Position numbers and translations under genes: made by a program. This document shows, piece after piece, positions 25,931 through 39,000 of a stretch of DNA of 64,000 bases. Source of the DNA: Ficedula albicollis (Eukaryota; Chordata; Aves; Passeriformes; Muscicapidae). Location of the stretch: NCBI RefSeq assembly GCF_000247815.1, contig NC_021686.1:3724060-3788059 (forward strand). The letters are read 5' to 3'. How positions within the stretch are numbered: the first letter of the stretch is position 1; every line of letters starts with the position of its first letter. A model generated the notes under the pieces. That model was not told the DNA's origin, did not search any database, and saw nothing but the letters and a program-made list of their open reading frames with translations.

Positions 25931-26592
25931 GCCCTGTAAAGTGCTTTAGTGGAAAATCAGACCAGATGCTGTATGAATCAGATTGCTGAAATAATGAAAA
26001 TCTTGACAGGGCCATCTTAAGCCATGTTTTTGAAAGAAGTGAAAATAGGAAAAAAAGCAATAAGTCAACCCTCAGGAAACCATGGGCACAAATAGAATTC
26101 AGCTGTAGTAGTTTATTGTGGGAAAATCTTTGACTTTTATGCAGTTTATGACTGCAGTGAAAAACTAAAGAGGGTGGTGAAAATCTGTAGCTTGGTGGTG
26201 AAGTTAAAATAAAACATCTGCTCCTGATCCTCTGCAGGACAGAAACCTTCCCCACATGTGGAGAATGCTGATGTTCCTTGATGAAAACAAATTTGTGACT
26301 GTAAATGAGCAGTGAAACGGAGGATGTGCTGGATTGCTGAGGAATGACAGAGGTCAGAGCAGCTGGAGATGCAGCAGGGAGTGCCCCGAGCTCCTGGAGG
26401 GAAAGCTGAGCCTGGCAGTGGCTCTGCTGAGCAGCCAGAAGAGGGATGTGGGGGTTTGTCATGGAGAGGAGGAAGGATGTCCTCAGCTGCAAGTGGGAGG
26501 GAGGAGGAAGTAACACTGATAGGGATTCCTTAGATGGAAAAGAGCATAGGGGAGGTTGAATGTGTGGGATTATGGTGTAAAGAAGAAGAAGA
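25931..26592. other. Non-coding sequence, nothing recognised
   Basis: A 198-codon minus-strand frame (25920-26516) covers most of this stretch. It has no recognisable domain, is rich in Ser, Leu and Pro, and is within the length expected by chance over 64 kb. I do not call it a gene. Confidence 0.5.
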
Positions 26593-26713
26593 GTGGCTCC
26601 ATAGATTGCTGTTCTGTGCTAAGATCCCAGGCCTGGCTTAAATTAGGGCTCTGTGGCTCCATAGATTTGCTGTTCTGTGCAAAGATCCCAGGCCTGGCTT
26701 AAATTAGGGCTCT
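26593..26713. repeat. Tandem duplication, 60 + 61 bp
   Basis: Copy 1 (26593-26652) and copy 2 (26653-26713) both run from 'gtggctccatagat' to 'taaattagggctct'. They differ by one inserted T and one T-to-A substitution. Confidence 0.95.
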
Positions 26714-26904
26714 CACAACAAAGCTGCTCAAATTCTCAGCCTGCAGTGCAAAGTGTGCTCTGGTTGAGCCTCTAATATTGCACAAACCCGAGGGAGAGGT
26801 AACAAGGTTTAAGTGATTTAAGGGTTTTAAGGACAACTGAGACTGTGCATCGAGAGAAATTAGTTTAATTATGAAGTCTGAAGTGCTAACAGATAGCCTC
26901 ACAC

Positions 26905-27576
26905 AGAGGGAGGGGAAAGGAAAGGAAAGGAAAGGAAAGGAAAGGAAAGGAAAGGAAAGGAAAGGAAAGGAAAGGAAAGGAAAGGAAAGGAAAGGAAAGG
27001 AAAGGAAAGGAAAGGAAAGGAAAGGAAAGGAAAGGAAAGGAAAGGAAAGGAAAGGAAAGGAAAGGAAAGGAAAGGAAAGGAAAGGAAAGGAAAGGAAAGG
27101 AAAGGAAAGGAAAGGAAAGGAAAGGAAAGGAAAGGAAAGGAAAGGAAAGGAAAGGAAAGGAAAGGAAAGGAAAGGAAAGGAAAGGAAAGGAAAGGAAAGG
27201 AAAGGAAAGAAGGAGAAAGGGAAAAGGAAAAAGAAGGGAAAAGGAAAAGGAAAAAGAAAAAGAAAAGGAAGAGAAGAGGAAGGAAAAGGGAAAAGGAAAA
27301 GGAAGGGAAGGGGAAAAGGAAGGAAAAGGGGAAAAGGGAAAGGGAAAAGGAAAAGGAAGGGAAAAGGAAAAGGAAAAAGAAAAAGAAGGGAAAAGGCAAG
27401 GAAAGGAAGGGAAAGGGAAAAGGAAAAGGAAGGGGAAAAGGAAGGAAAAGGGGAAAAGGGAAAGGGAAAAGGAAAAGAAAGGAAAAGGGAAGGGGAAAAG
27501 GAAGGGAAAAGGCAAGGAAAGGGAAAAGGGAAAAGGAAAGAGAAAGGGGAAAGAAAGGGGAAGGAAAAAGGAAAAG
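26905..27576. repeat. 672-base purine tract: AAAGG microsatellite plus degenerate A/G tail
   Basis: About 59 perfect AAAGG units fill 26914-27209. They continue into degenerate A/G sequence to 27576. Only two pyrimidines (C at 27397 and 27513) interrupt the tract. Such homopurine-homopyrimidine DNA can form triplex (H-DNA) in general; whether this one does is inference. The Lys/Glu/Gly/Arg frame on the plus strand (26871-27677, 268 codons) and the Phe/Leu/Ser/Pro frames on the minus strand are repeat by-products. Confidence 0.97.
27310..27478. repeat. Higher-order duplication inside the purine tract, period 122
   Basis: The ordered block of gggg, aaaa, gg, aagg and aaaagggg runs starting at 27310 recurs from 27432 for about 45 bases. 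The degenerate tail therefore has duplicated internally and is not random A/G drift. Confidence 0.75.
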
Positions 27577-30500
27577 CTTATGATTTAGGATGCAAGCAGG
27601 TGATCCTGTGTCAGCCTGACAGGATAAAGGAAAGCCAGTTCTGGCTCCAGACTGCCAGGTCTTGTGTGGAGTCATGAGGAGTCATTAATACTGAAAGAAT
27701 CTCTTGCTAGACCACCCTGATCTCAGTAAATAATAGGCATATTGATAATAATAATATGACAAAATGGTGCTTTTTTGTAAGGCTAAATGTACTTTTGTTG
27801 CTAACAGATTATTTTTCTTTAAGGCAAAAATAGATCCTGCTGCACCTTTTTGACCGTGACATTGTGTGCTTTGTTCAGTCCTTTAGTATTTCTGGGAACT
27901 GTGGATGTCAGCTTGCTCCTTTCAGCTTGTTCTTAATGTTAGTTTTCCATTTTCTGTGATTTTACTGGAAAGAGGCAGAAACCCTGAGAAAAGCCTTCAG
28001 AATATGGAACTTTAATTATCAGTATGCAATCCAGATTTAGAGGGCTTCTTTCAGTATGTATTTTTTTTTTACCAAGCTGTGAACCTCAGTTAATTTTAGA
28101 AAGTCTGATGAACTAAAATAGATGTCCTCTGCTTGAAAGTCAGATGATTCAGTTGAACCACAGACCCTTGAGCTCTTCAGGGCTGCATGGCTGTGGAGCC
28201 TCTGACTTTTAAAATCTGTGTTAATTGTGGGAATGGAAATCAGATATGTTTGGGGGTCTTTTTTCCCTGTCTTGAAACATTTTTCTGCAGTATGCTTTGA
28301 GCTTTTTATTGAACATCTGTGGAGGTATTACCATCATGTTAATAGTTACTGATTTGGACCACAGATTCAGGAATTTCTGGGGATTACTTGCCTTCTTTGG
28401 CCCATGCTAAGATATGGGCAGGGCTCTGGGTTACTCTGACCAAGGAGGTTTTGTCACAAGGAGAAAACAAAAGGGGAACCAGGATTGAGGGGAAAAAAAA
28501 CCCCAACATCTAGTTTGAAACAACCCCCAAGCCATTCCTGCCATGTTTGGGACCTCCACTCCTCCAAGCTGCTGTAAATTGGCCTTTCAGAGGTTGTGGT
28601 CTGATTTTCAAAGCACGTGCTGCCTGTTTGTCATGCTAACTAGCACAGGAATTGAATGTTCAGCACATCCTGAAGTCATTCTGGGATTTGTTGTTTGTTT
28701 ATTTGGCCACGTACCTGGAGAACGGCAGCCTCTGGTTTGTAATCCAAACCTACAAGAAGTTGGGATGAAAGTTCTCACTTCTTCTCTGTCACTATTCTTA
28801 TCAGGCAGGCTTTGAAACTTAGAACAACAACACTGTGAGTTCCCACCAGATTTTTATGCAGGGGGGGAAACCACTAAAATTTGGAAGGAAAAAGAAAGGA
28901 AAAGTGTTTACAGAAGATTTCCTGGCTCTCTAAAAGAAAGGGAGAAGAGCACACATGAGAGGCTGAATAGATGCACATTCCACCACAAGCACAAAGTCTC
29001 TTCCAAGCCTTTGTTCATATCTGAATCTGGCTCCAGTTGTCCCAGCATATTTTTCAATTGGACCCTACATTTGTGGCACATTTGTAGTCTCAGGCCCTCA
29101 GCAAAAGAGCACTTTGGAATCAGATATCTGAAAAGCATCATGATGGGAAAAGATTATTTACAAACATTATTTACAAAAATATAGAGTGGGATGTTTTATA
29201 TAGAAAATAAAGTGTCACCACATTGGAGATATTTCAAGAAGCCTCATCTTATCTGTTTTGTTTTGTGGAAATGATTCAGTGTTTGTGGTAACATCACAAG
29301 TACAATGTGGCTTCCACTGAATTTGTATTTTGAGACACTGAATGCAATCTACTGTGTATGGGTAAAGTCAGTCTCTCCAGATCAAAATTAGAGGAAGTTT
29401 CAGATTCCTTGAGTGGAATACTGTAAGGGAAAAGGTCCTGTTAAACAGCAAAGCTTCAGAACACAGGATTTGGGTGCATCACTCTAGGAGTGTGGGGGAA
29501 ACACAGTGGAGCAGCATTCAGATGTGAACTGGGTTTACTGGAAGTCCCATGATGTGCAATCCTTTATTCCCAATACAGCTGGAAACTTGTGGACTCTGGA
29601 TATCACACATGCCCCTAAATGCTGCAAAAAAACAACAAAAAAGGAGGATACACATGGACTGTAGAGGTTCCTGGGTATTTCAGTATTATGTGTTGTACTT
29701 TTAGCATGCAGTACAGAACAAATAAAATATTACCCCTAAATCGCCACAAATTCAAGATAAATATTTCTGTCAATAATGAGTTTTCCAAGACAGTTTTCAC
29801 AACGTGTAATCATGCTTTCTGGCTGCAGACTGCTCAGTTTTCAAGCACAGATAGCTAAATCTAAAGCATGCCCCGTTTAAATTGCTTTTATGAAAGGTAA
29901 AACTTTGGTTCCTAAAGCAGCATCACACATGCAGATAAAGACATCACTGGAATTGTCCTCTGAAGCACCTGGTGAGACACTAGAAAGCAAAAGCTAAACT
30001 TGAGAGACAAGTAACTCTAATTTCCTGTTGCTGATCAGAGCATACACAATTCTCTTGTGATAAATGGGTTTTGTATCACAAGTTGTTTGCTGAATTCTGC
30101 CTGGTATTCATTCTTTAAGAACATTTTGGCCCATGAAAGCTGCAAAAGCACAAAAGCAGCGAGGTTTTAGTTGCCTGAGCAGCACAAAGCCCAGAGAAGT
30201 GAGGGGATTTCACTCATCTCTAGCACACACACCTGTGATTCCTCCTCCTCTGGGTGTCTGGGTGCACCTGCCTGGGGCTGTGTTCGTGCCTCTGCCTTGC
30301 ACCCAAACCCTATGTTGAATCTGCTAACTGCACTCTCTGTAATTACTGTGTATTACTTAATTGGGATTCATGTAATTATTATTTTAGACTACCTTACATG
30401 TTCTGATTTGAATTTTTAATTTAGAAAACACATATTCAGACCTTCGATCTGATTCCCTTTGGATCGCTGTGGATGGAGCATACATTTTAATGTTTCGGGT

Positions 30501-31910
30501 TATTTGTATGCAACAGGATTTTCCCAACCTAGACTCCTGAATCAGTGCTAGTATTTATCTGTACAAAGTTGCAGTCAGTCCAGGATAATATATTTTAATT
30601 CATAAAATCTATGTTTAGTCACACAATAAAACTATTTAGATTTGAGGTTCTTTAATAAAATACATACAAAATACTTTTTCTTACTAAGTACAACTGCAAG
30701 ACAGATTTCTATGGATTTTTACATTCTATGCATTTTTACATGCATTCTGTTAAAGGTATCTAGCTGTTCATGTATACAGCTTTTTATTACTTGTTCTTTA
30801 TTTCAGAAAAATAATTATATCAATTTTAGAAGTCACTTCGTTGAGATTCCAAGTAAGGTGTATGGATAGGACAGTAGGAAGTGATTAAACAGGTATGATT
30901 TAAAGAGAATGGATAAACTTTCTGCTTGGCTGCAGCCTCCACAAGCTCCTGACAGCTCATACTACAATATTCATTTTCTTTAAAGGTGTGGGGGTGGCAC
31001 TGGCCTGGGGAGGTGTTTCCCTCAGGAATGGTTTCAGTCCTGATGTTCTGACCCACTGGCTCTGGTGAGAGTAAGTTTTATTCTAAATAGGCCCTGAAAC
31101 ATCACCAGGATCTTATCCAGAGGCACCCGGCCTGCCCAATGTATAAAACAATAAGGCAGACACTATTTTTACACAATTTGGATAACCTTACTTTGCTCAC
31201 TGTATCTCCAAATGTTTGGAGTGATATAATTATCTATGTTCTGTTACTGAAAGGCTGTGTGGGTCTCATGAAGACAATCTCAAAAAGATTTTAATTAAGT
31301 TAAACTAAAATAAGAATTGAAGTATAGAAAGTGGTCTAAAGAATCTTTAATATCAAAATAAGCTCATCATCTTCTAAAATAGAAGTTAATACAGGCAAGT
31401 TAATATTTCTTCACTGAAGAAAATGAAAACAGAATTGTACATTTGGTTTTAGAGGTCCTAAGTGCTTGGTTCTTTTCAAGTCCTGTTTTCTTCCAGTGTT
31501 TCTCTCAAGCAGACAGGGATCCAGCCAAGTCTCTGTGCAGCTCTGGCTCTAATATCCCTCAGCAAGCAGGGTTTCCTTATGGCTGAGAAACTCTGCTTCC
31601 CTGCCCTGGATACAAAGAAAATGGGAGTGAGTGAGAGGAAATGCTCAGTCTGGTACCATGGGGGACAGCTTGCTCACAGCCAGGTGTGAATGCAGTTTGT
31701 TAAACTTAATTCAGGGCACAGTGCACTCCCTGTACCCTGGTGGAATCTCAGGGCAAAGAGGGACCTGGTGCCACCATCCCCTGGGCATGGGTGCCCCTGC
31801 CAGCAATCCTGGAGTGCCCTGCAAAGGGAGCCACGCTGGGAGCAATCATTCAGGTGCCTTTTGTTTGCAACTTGGAAAGCCTGGTGAGTGCCTGCAGCTT
31901 CTCAGATGCC
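27577..31910. other. AT-rich non-coding sequence, nothing recognised
   Basis: Only short chance frames (at most 90 codons in the main body). Small near-repeats of 'atttttacat' occur around 30713-30745. From 31460 the sequence is GC-richer, and plus-strand frames open that run on into the minisatellite. No gene or interspersed repeat was identified. Confidence 0.55.
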
Positions 31911-33005
31911 AAGAGACTCAGGAGCTCCAAGAGACTCAGGAGCTCCAAGGGACTCAGGAGCTCCAAGAGATCCAGGAACTCCAAGGGATTCAGGAGCTCC
32001 AAGAGATCCACGAGCTCCAAGGGATTCAGGAGCTCCAAGAGACTCAGGAGCTCCAAGAGAATCAGGAGCTCCAAGAGAATCAGGAGCTCCAAGAGAATCA
32101 GGAGCTCCAAGAGAATCAGGAGCTCCAAGAGAATCAGGAGCTCCAAGAGAATCAGGAGCTCCAAGAGAATCAGGAGCTCCAAGAGAATCAGGAGCTCCAA
32201 GAGAATCAGGAGCTCCAAGAGAATCAGGAGCTCCAAGAGAATCAGGAGCTCCAAGAGAATCAGGAGCTCCAAGAGAATCAGGAGCTCCAAGAGAATCAGG
32301 AGCTCCAAGAGAATCAGGAGCTCCAAGAGAATCAGGAGCTCCAAGAGAATCAGGAGCTCCAAGAGAATCAGGAGCTCCAAGAGAATCAGGAGCTCCAAGA
32401 GAATCAGGAGCTCCAAGAGAATCAGGAGCTCCAAGAGAATCAGGAGCTCCAAGAGAATCAGGAGCTCCAAGAGAATCAGGAGCTCCAAGAGAATCAGGAG
32501 CTCCAAGAGAATCAGGAGCTCCAAGTCAGGAGCTCCAAGGGACTCAGGAGCTCCAAGGGATTCAGGAGCTCCAAGGGACTCAGGAGCTCCAAGGGATTCA
32601 GGAGCTCCAAGGGACTCAGGAGCTCCAAGGGATTCAGGAGCTCCAAGGGACTCAGGAGCTCCAAGGGATTCAGGAGCTCCAAGGGACTCAGGAGCTCCAA
32701 GGGATTCAGGAGCTCCAAGGGACTCAGGAGCTCCAAGGGATTCAGGAGCTCCAAGGGACTCAGGAGCTCCAAGGGATTCAGGAGCTCCAAGGGACTCAGG
32801 AGCTCCAAGGGATTCAGGAGCTCCAAGGGACTCAGGAGCTCCAAGGGATTCAGGAGCTCCAAGGGACTCAGGAGCTCCAAGGGATTCAGGAGCTCCAAGG
32901 GACTCAGGAGCTCCAAGGGATTCAGGAGCTCCAAGGGACTCAGGAGCTCCAAGGGATACAGGAGCTCCAAGGGATACAGGAGCTCCAAGGCATTCAGGAG
33001 CTCCA
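31911..33005. repeat. 18-bp minisatellite, about 61 units, in distinct sub-arrays
   Basis: The unit is CAGGAGCTCCAAG plus five variable bases, and it contains the perfect 8-bp palindrome GGAGCTCC. There are four zones. A mixed head (31911-32044) is followed by 26 units ending AGAGAAT (32045-32512). Next comes one 14-base unit (32513-32526), then 23 units alternating AGGGACT and AGGGATT as a 36-bp higher-order repeat (32527-32940). A diverged tail (32941-33005) closes the array. Because 18 is divisible by 3, all three plus frames stay open (495 to 670 codons), encoding QELQEN-, RSSKRI- or GAPRES-type repeats. I do not call this a gene: openness in three frames at once follows from the period. 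Confidence 0.97.
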
Positions 33006-33161
33006 GCAGCATCACAGGAACGCCCAGAGCTCTCGGGGCTCCAGCCTCAGGCTGCATTCATGCCGTGCTCCCCATGCCTGTATGGGTGTCTTGTGCTTCC
33101 ACGCCATTCACAGGGTAGTGGTTACATTTCCAACGTGGAGCACATACAGCACAGATCCTTT

Positions 33162-33639
<478 letters not shown>

Positions 33640-35864
33640 CTGTGCCAGTGGCTGCGCCCTGCCCTGCCCAGTGCTCGATGCTCCTCAACCTTTTGCTTCC
33701 CCTTCTCTCTGCTGCTGTTCCTGCTGCCTGGACATCTGCTCATAAAACCTGAGCTTTTCTTTTCCTTTTTCCCCTAACCTTGATGAATGGCCTATATCTC
33801 AATGCCAAAGCTCACCTTTTTCTTAACTGAGGATGATTGATGGAGCAGGAGCAGCAGTGGAACAGGTTCTGTGTCCTGACAGCCTCAGTGCTGCTGGGGC
33901 TCCCCTCCAGGGACTGGCAGCAGCCTTATTCCGTGCAGGAATTCACATCCCTACTGAGCTACTGAGAAACCAAGAGGGATTTTGAGCCTCCTACTACATA
34001 GTCTGGGTATCTCTTAAAAATAGCAAGCCCAGAGTGCTCTGTTGATTTTCTGTCATGGAATGCTTTGGAGGGCAAATACTCCTTTTTGTTTTGCACAGAT
34101 GGCATAATTTTGGTGGATGAACTCAGCATTGTCAAATACAAGTTCATATGATTTTATTTGTTTTAAATGTTAAGAAATAAGATGAAAGACCATGAATATG
34201 CTTTGTTCAAAAATATTAACTATTCCTGCATTGCTCTACTAACATATAAAAATGCTATTTTCCTTTAACATGTTCCCTCTACATTTTTACTAGTAAAATG
34301 AATGCAACAATAATCTTTTTGAAAGACTATTTAGTTAAATTAGTTGCACTTTTAAATATAAAGTGAAATATAAATATGAGTCCTTAAGGCCAGGTTTTCA
34401 AGCCCTGTATCAAAGTGGCTCACTTAGATTGGGGAACTTGTGCCAGATAACACTACAGAAGATCTGAATGGAAAGGTGAAAGCAGTTGTTTATTAAAATT
34501 TGTAGTCTAAATTTAGGCAGACAAGGGGGAAAAATCAAGGGTGACTGAAAGAGAATAGATGTCTAAGCAATATTGACTTTAACAGGTTCCTAATCATGAA
34601 GACATACGGTAGATAGAAATGTGCTGGCAGAAGTTAATGGCTTTGAAAAGAAAAGACCAAATGTACAGTAATACCCTTGAAAGTGCTGACTTCATGAGTC
34701 AACATTTAAATGGGAGCCTGTCTTCCTGCTAAATAGCTTTTCAACTTCTTTCTTATCATAGGAGTCCTTAATTAAAATAGTTCAAAGGAGTTGGGTCATA
34801 AAACTGCATTGGGTTTTTTTTTTTTTGTACTGAAAAGAATTTCTGCACTCAGCAAGACTTCATCAGTCCTCAAAACTTAGCAGTTGAGTCAATAGTCTTC
34901 TTTTCACTATGGTGAACTACACGTTGAGAATGCCATGAGCAATTATTTAATCTTTGTAACTGGGGGTTAGTTCAGGACCGCAGCCGGCTAATTAAAAAGT
35001 GCTTCAGTGTATCATTGATTTCTTGGTATGACCACAAAGTCCTACTTTATCCTGCCTTGCTTTGAAGCAAGCAATGCTGCCAGCCAAGCTGGCTGCACAA
35101 ACACTGAGGGGTACAGAAGAGCCAAACGTTTCTGTCGTGCAGTTTGTCAGGGCAGAGAGGGAAGGGAAGAATCAAGAAAGAGCAGGAAACAGAGAGAAGA
35201 GTTTTAACGTGCCGGGAAAACAAGAGCCGTGATATTGGTTTGAAATACCTGTTCCATCAGTCAGGCTCAGAGAATTCTGGAGAAGGTTTGTTGTTTCCTC
35301 AAGATAAAGCCTTGCAGGAAGGGCTGCACTGCCAGCACCAAGCCTGGGTCTCTGTGATCTATTTGCTTGTCAAAACATCAACATCACCAATTCATTGCAC
35401 TGCCTCACCAATGACCTCCTCTTAGCCCTGCTCTCTGCAGTTTGCAGTCTCATTCATTTGTCATGTTGCAATCCTGCTTCTGGTTTAAATTTCCACTTCT
35501 GTTGAAGACATAAGTCCGAGTAGTGGAGTGAAAAATCCCATAACCTCATTCATAACTGTCGTGACCTTTAATTCAGAAGCCATGGCTCTGCAATAGCTGC
35601 GGTTAATAGTCTTTTTAAGAGGTCTAGTCAGGCTTTGTCTGAAAATTCATATAGTAATGTTGTTTGGAAAATTGATAAGACTCGTGGGGAAAGTGAATTG
35701 GAAAATAGAAAGCTCAAAATTTTATCCTTTTTAATTATTATTTTGTTTCAGCTGCCCTGTTAGCATGCTGCTTGTTCTGATTCTGCTGTAGTTTTGTGCT
35801 TTACTGTGGTGGTACAGGACATGAAGGCAGTTGGGTGAGTCTGGTGTCATGGGGGGATATTATC
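33640..35864. other. Non-coding sequence, nothing recognised
   Basis: GC-richer to about 33940, then AT-rich. A 93-codon plus frame at 35144-35425 has no exon boundaries I trust. No repeats were recognised. Confidence 0.55.
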
Positions 35865-36028
35865 AACTCTCAGGCCAGTGTAGCATGCAAGAAAACTGAA
35901 TAATAGCAACAATGCTGTAAAGCTAATCAGGTCAAATATTTTGCTTTTTAAATAACTCTCAGGCCAGAAAACTGAATAATAGCAACAATGCTGTATAGCT
36001 AATCAGGTCAAATATTTTGCTTTTTAAA
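35865..36028. repeat. Tandem duplication, 89 bp, second copy with 13-bp deletion
   Basis: Copy 1 (35865-35953) and copy 2 (35954-36028) both begin 'aactctcaggccag' and end 'ttgctttttaaa'. Copy 2 lacks 13 bases (tgtagcatgcaag) and has one substitution (gtaaag to gtatag). Either copy 2 lost them after duplication or copy 1 gained them. Confidence 0.95.
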
Positions 36029-39000
36029 CATTTATATTTCTGTAAAAAATGTTGTCCACTGCTCACCTGAATACTCTTGCTCATTCACTATTAAAAGAGT
36101 TTCCCTAGGAAAAAACACAATTGGCAGTTTTTACCCTGCTACCACTACTGAGAAATAAGATGTGCTAGCCCACAGTAATTTATACTGAGCTGCTGTGAGC
36201 AGTTGTGGAGGGGGGGGCTGTAAAAATCCCCTCTGATTGTCTCTGCATTTCTGGACTCTTTGCAATCAGGGTAGCAGCTCATGCAGAACACAACCTTCCT
36301 TCTGCTTAGGAGTCAGATCTGTGCCTGACTGATTACAAACCCAATTAGCTGTCTTCTGGAGGCTAGGATAAACTCCAGATATTCCATCCGGGAGGATTTT
36401 GGAAAGTTGAGTATACGAATGACTGAAAAAGTATAAAACTAAATTAAGAGCTCAAGTCCCCTTGTCTCCTCAAAATTCCTGTCTTGGTGTTTCGAATTCT
36501 ATTTGCACCCAAACCAGCTCCACGCTGAAGGAATGGCATCTGTCAAAGTCAGTGTGATGTGCCAGTAAACCCCTTATATTTTTGCATCTTTTCCCACGTA
36601 CCAGGGATTGCTTTGACATGTTGAAACAAATGCCACCAAATCCATTTTCACAAATTTTGGTTGTATACTCAAATTCTCAGTGTACTTCTACTTCTTGCCT
36701 TTTCTAAAATAATACATTAAATTCATTGTCACATCCACAGCGTTGGAAGATCATCCAGCTTCCAAAAACTAATTTGAATGAAGCATCTTTTTGTTCATAG
36801 TGAATTCAGGATCTCTCACTTGTGTGTATATTCATTCCCTCCCCAATTACTTTGACACTCTTGCATAGCTGGGCTCCTCTCAGAGAATCAGTAATAAAGT
36901 TAAATGCTTCAGCCTCCCCTGGTTTGGAAGGAGAGCTGCTCTCTCAGAGCCTCTCTGGATGCTGGGACTTTCTTCTTGCAGCACAAATGTTTGGCTGGTG
37001 TAGCTCATGTATTTCCCAGATTGCCAGGAAATTGATTTGAGGATTTTTGAGAGCTCCTTTCTTGCTCCTGGCTCACCTTGTCAAGCTGCTTAACTCCACG
37101 GGAATATGGAGCCCCTTGGCCCCCAGAATGCAGACAAAGACCTGCCTGCAGCTCCCCACCAGGCTGGGTAGTGTAGCAACCCCTGCAGCTGGCTCCTGCA
37201 GAGCTCCCAAAGCCACAGCTACCTCAGATTCAGCCCTTTCATGGCTCCTTACAGGGCTCTCAAAGGAAAAAAAATCTCATTATTTTGTTGCTAAGTCCAT
37301 AGTGTTTCCAAACTGTACCTACTCTTTGGTCAGAGTTCAGTGCAACAAACTGTGCAGGGAATATTTTTTGACTCAGATGAAGTTTCAGGAAATACATTAC
37401 ACATTGCTTGTGATTCTGAAACATAGTGAGGGCACTGGGAAGCAGAGCAGGAGGAATAGAGCAGACAGCCTGTTGCACACAACAGCACCTTCCCTATCCT
37501 TGATGAAACAGAAAATACATTTAGAGGAGTTGCTTCTTTGCTATTTTCCCTATATTTTGTCCCCTTCCAGCTTCCTGTTGGGGCCCCATGACTGGTGGGG
37601 CAGCCAGAAAGACAGAAAAGGCCTTGAAGCTGTGTGAGTGCTGCTCAGCTTTGTAAATAAAACACCCCTGTGTTAATAACACTGTTCTCACCAACAACCC
37701 AAAGCACAGCACCATGGGGGCTGCTGTGGACAGAATTAACTCCAGTCAAGTTAGCATAGCAGGTTTGCTGGATCTCAAAGAACTTCCCCCAAACTGCTGA
37801 AAATGTATGATTCATTTTCACTGCCCATTTCATAACTGAGAATACCAGGGGTAAGATTAATGTATTTCTGACTTCCTGCTGTGAACCTGAGCTGAGGTAG
37901 GAAGATCATACTTCTGTTCAAACCAGTATTCTTCCTTCAAAAGCCCCAAACCAATCCCAGACATTTTACTAAGCAGTGCATTATCACAGTACTCTTATTT
38001 CCTACACCTTCCCTCTCCACATGATTTTCCATAGTCATAAGCAAAACTATCTTCTCTCAGATAAGTCTTTTTAAATCTAAAAATCCTCCAACCTGTCGTC
38101 ATCATCATCATGCAGCCTCCCCTTATCAATATATTTAAATGTCTGGTGCTTGCTGCTTTCCTCTTCAGCCACAAAGAAAACACCAGTGCCATGTGTGTGA
38201 TTAGTGCTGATTAATCACTGTGTACTTTCAATGGTTTTGTGAGGTTGAACCCCTAAATACCTCTCCTAAATACAAGTGCTGTTTGCAAAGTTGTAGCTCA
38301 GAAATTGTTCACAAATTGCATTGTTCAAATTTTGCATTTTACCAGCCATGGAAATGTTTGGAATGAATTGTGTGAACAAGTCATGGGGACATTGTATTCT
38401 AGCGACTTCAGGTGCTGTAGGTTTTTAATGCTTTACTTGACACATTTGAGCTGAATTGTTTAGTGGATGCCCAGCTCTGCTGTCAATGAAGTCCTGCCAG
38501 TGAAAGGCAAAGCCTGTGTCAGTAGCCAGTCTTCAAAATCCTGGAGTCTGCCAGATCAGCCAAGTAAATAAGGCAGTTTCTGGTTCTCTCTCAGAAATCA
38601 CTAACACCATCCTTAGCTGTTGATGTCAGGCTGCTTCAGCAGTGCTGGCTGTGAAGTCAGCAAAGTGATTAATGACTCATTAAAAATTAATACATTTCCC
38701 AAAAGAATTTGCAGGGATTCTACTGTGAAATTCCTGCTGTACTCCGTGGGAGCTACACGACTTAATCCCCATGACCTGCACTTTGTGAGTAACCTTTTGG
38801 AAAATAAGCAACTTAAGCAGCTGGAGACACGCACTGTTACACGGCAGCGTGGGGCATTACAGCACTCCAGAGAGAAACCAGCCCTGGAACTGAAATGTCA
38901 CTGAGGGACCTGAACTGGGGACTCACAAACAGCTGCCTTGGGACTGGCTGGCTGCAGGGGCTCTGTTCCAAACGCTGGAAACCTCTTGGCTCTCTCCATG

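Noticed and set aside
25920..26516. 198-codon minus frame as a gene
   Set aside because: Low-complexity Ser/Leu/Pro composition, no domain, and chance-length.
26871..27677. 268-codon Lys/Glu/Gly-rich frame
   Set aside because: It is a direct translation of the AAAGG purine tract. Frames on the opposite strand are equally long.
37047..37637. 196-codon plus frame as a gene
   Set aside because: Its nominal start is TTG. It has no recognisable domain or splice context, and a frame of this length is expected about once by chance in 64 kb over six frames.
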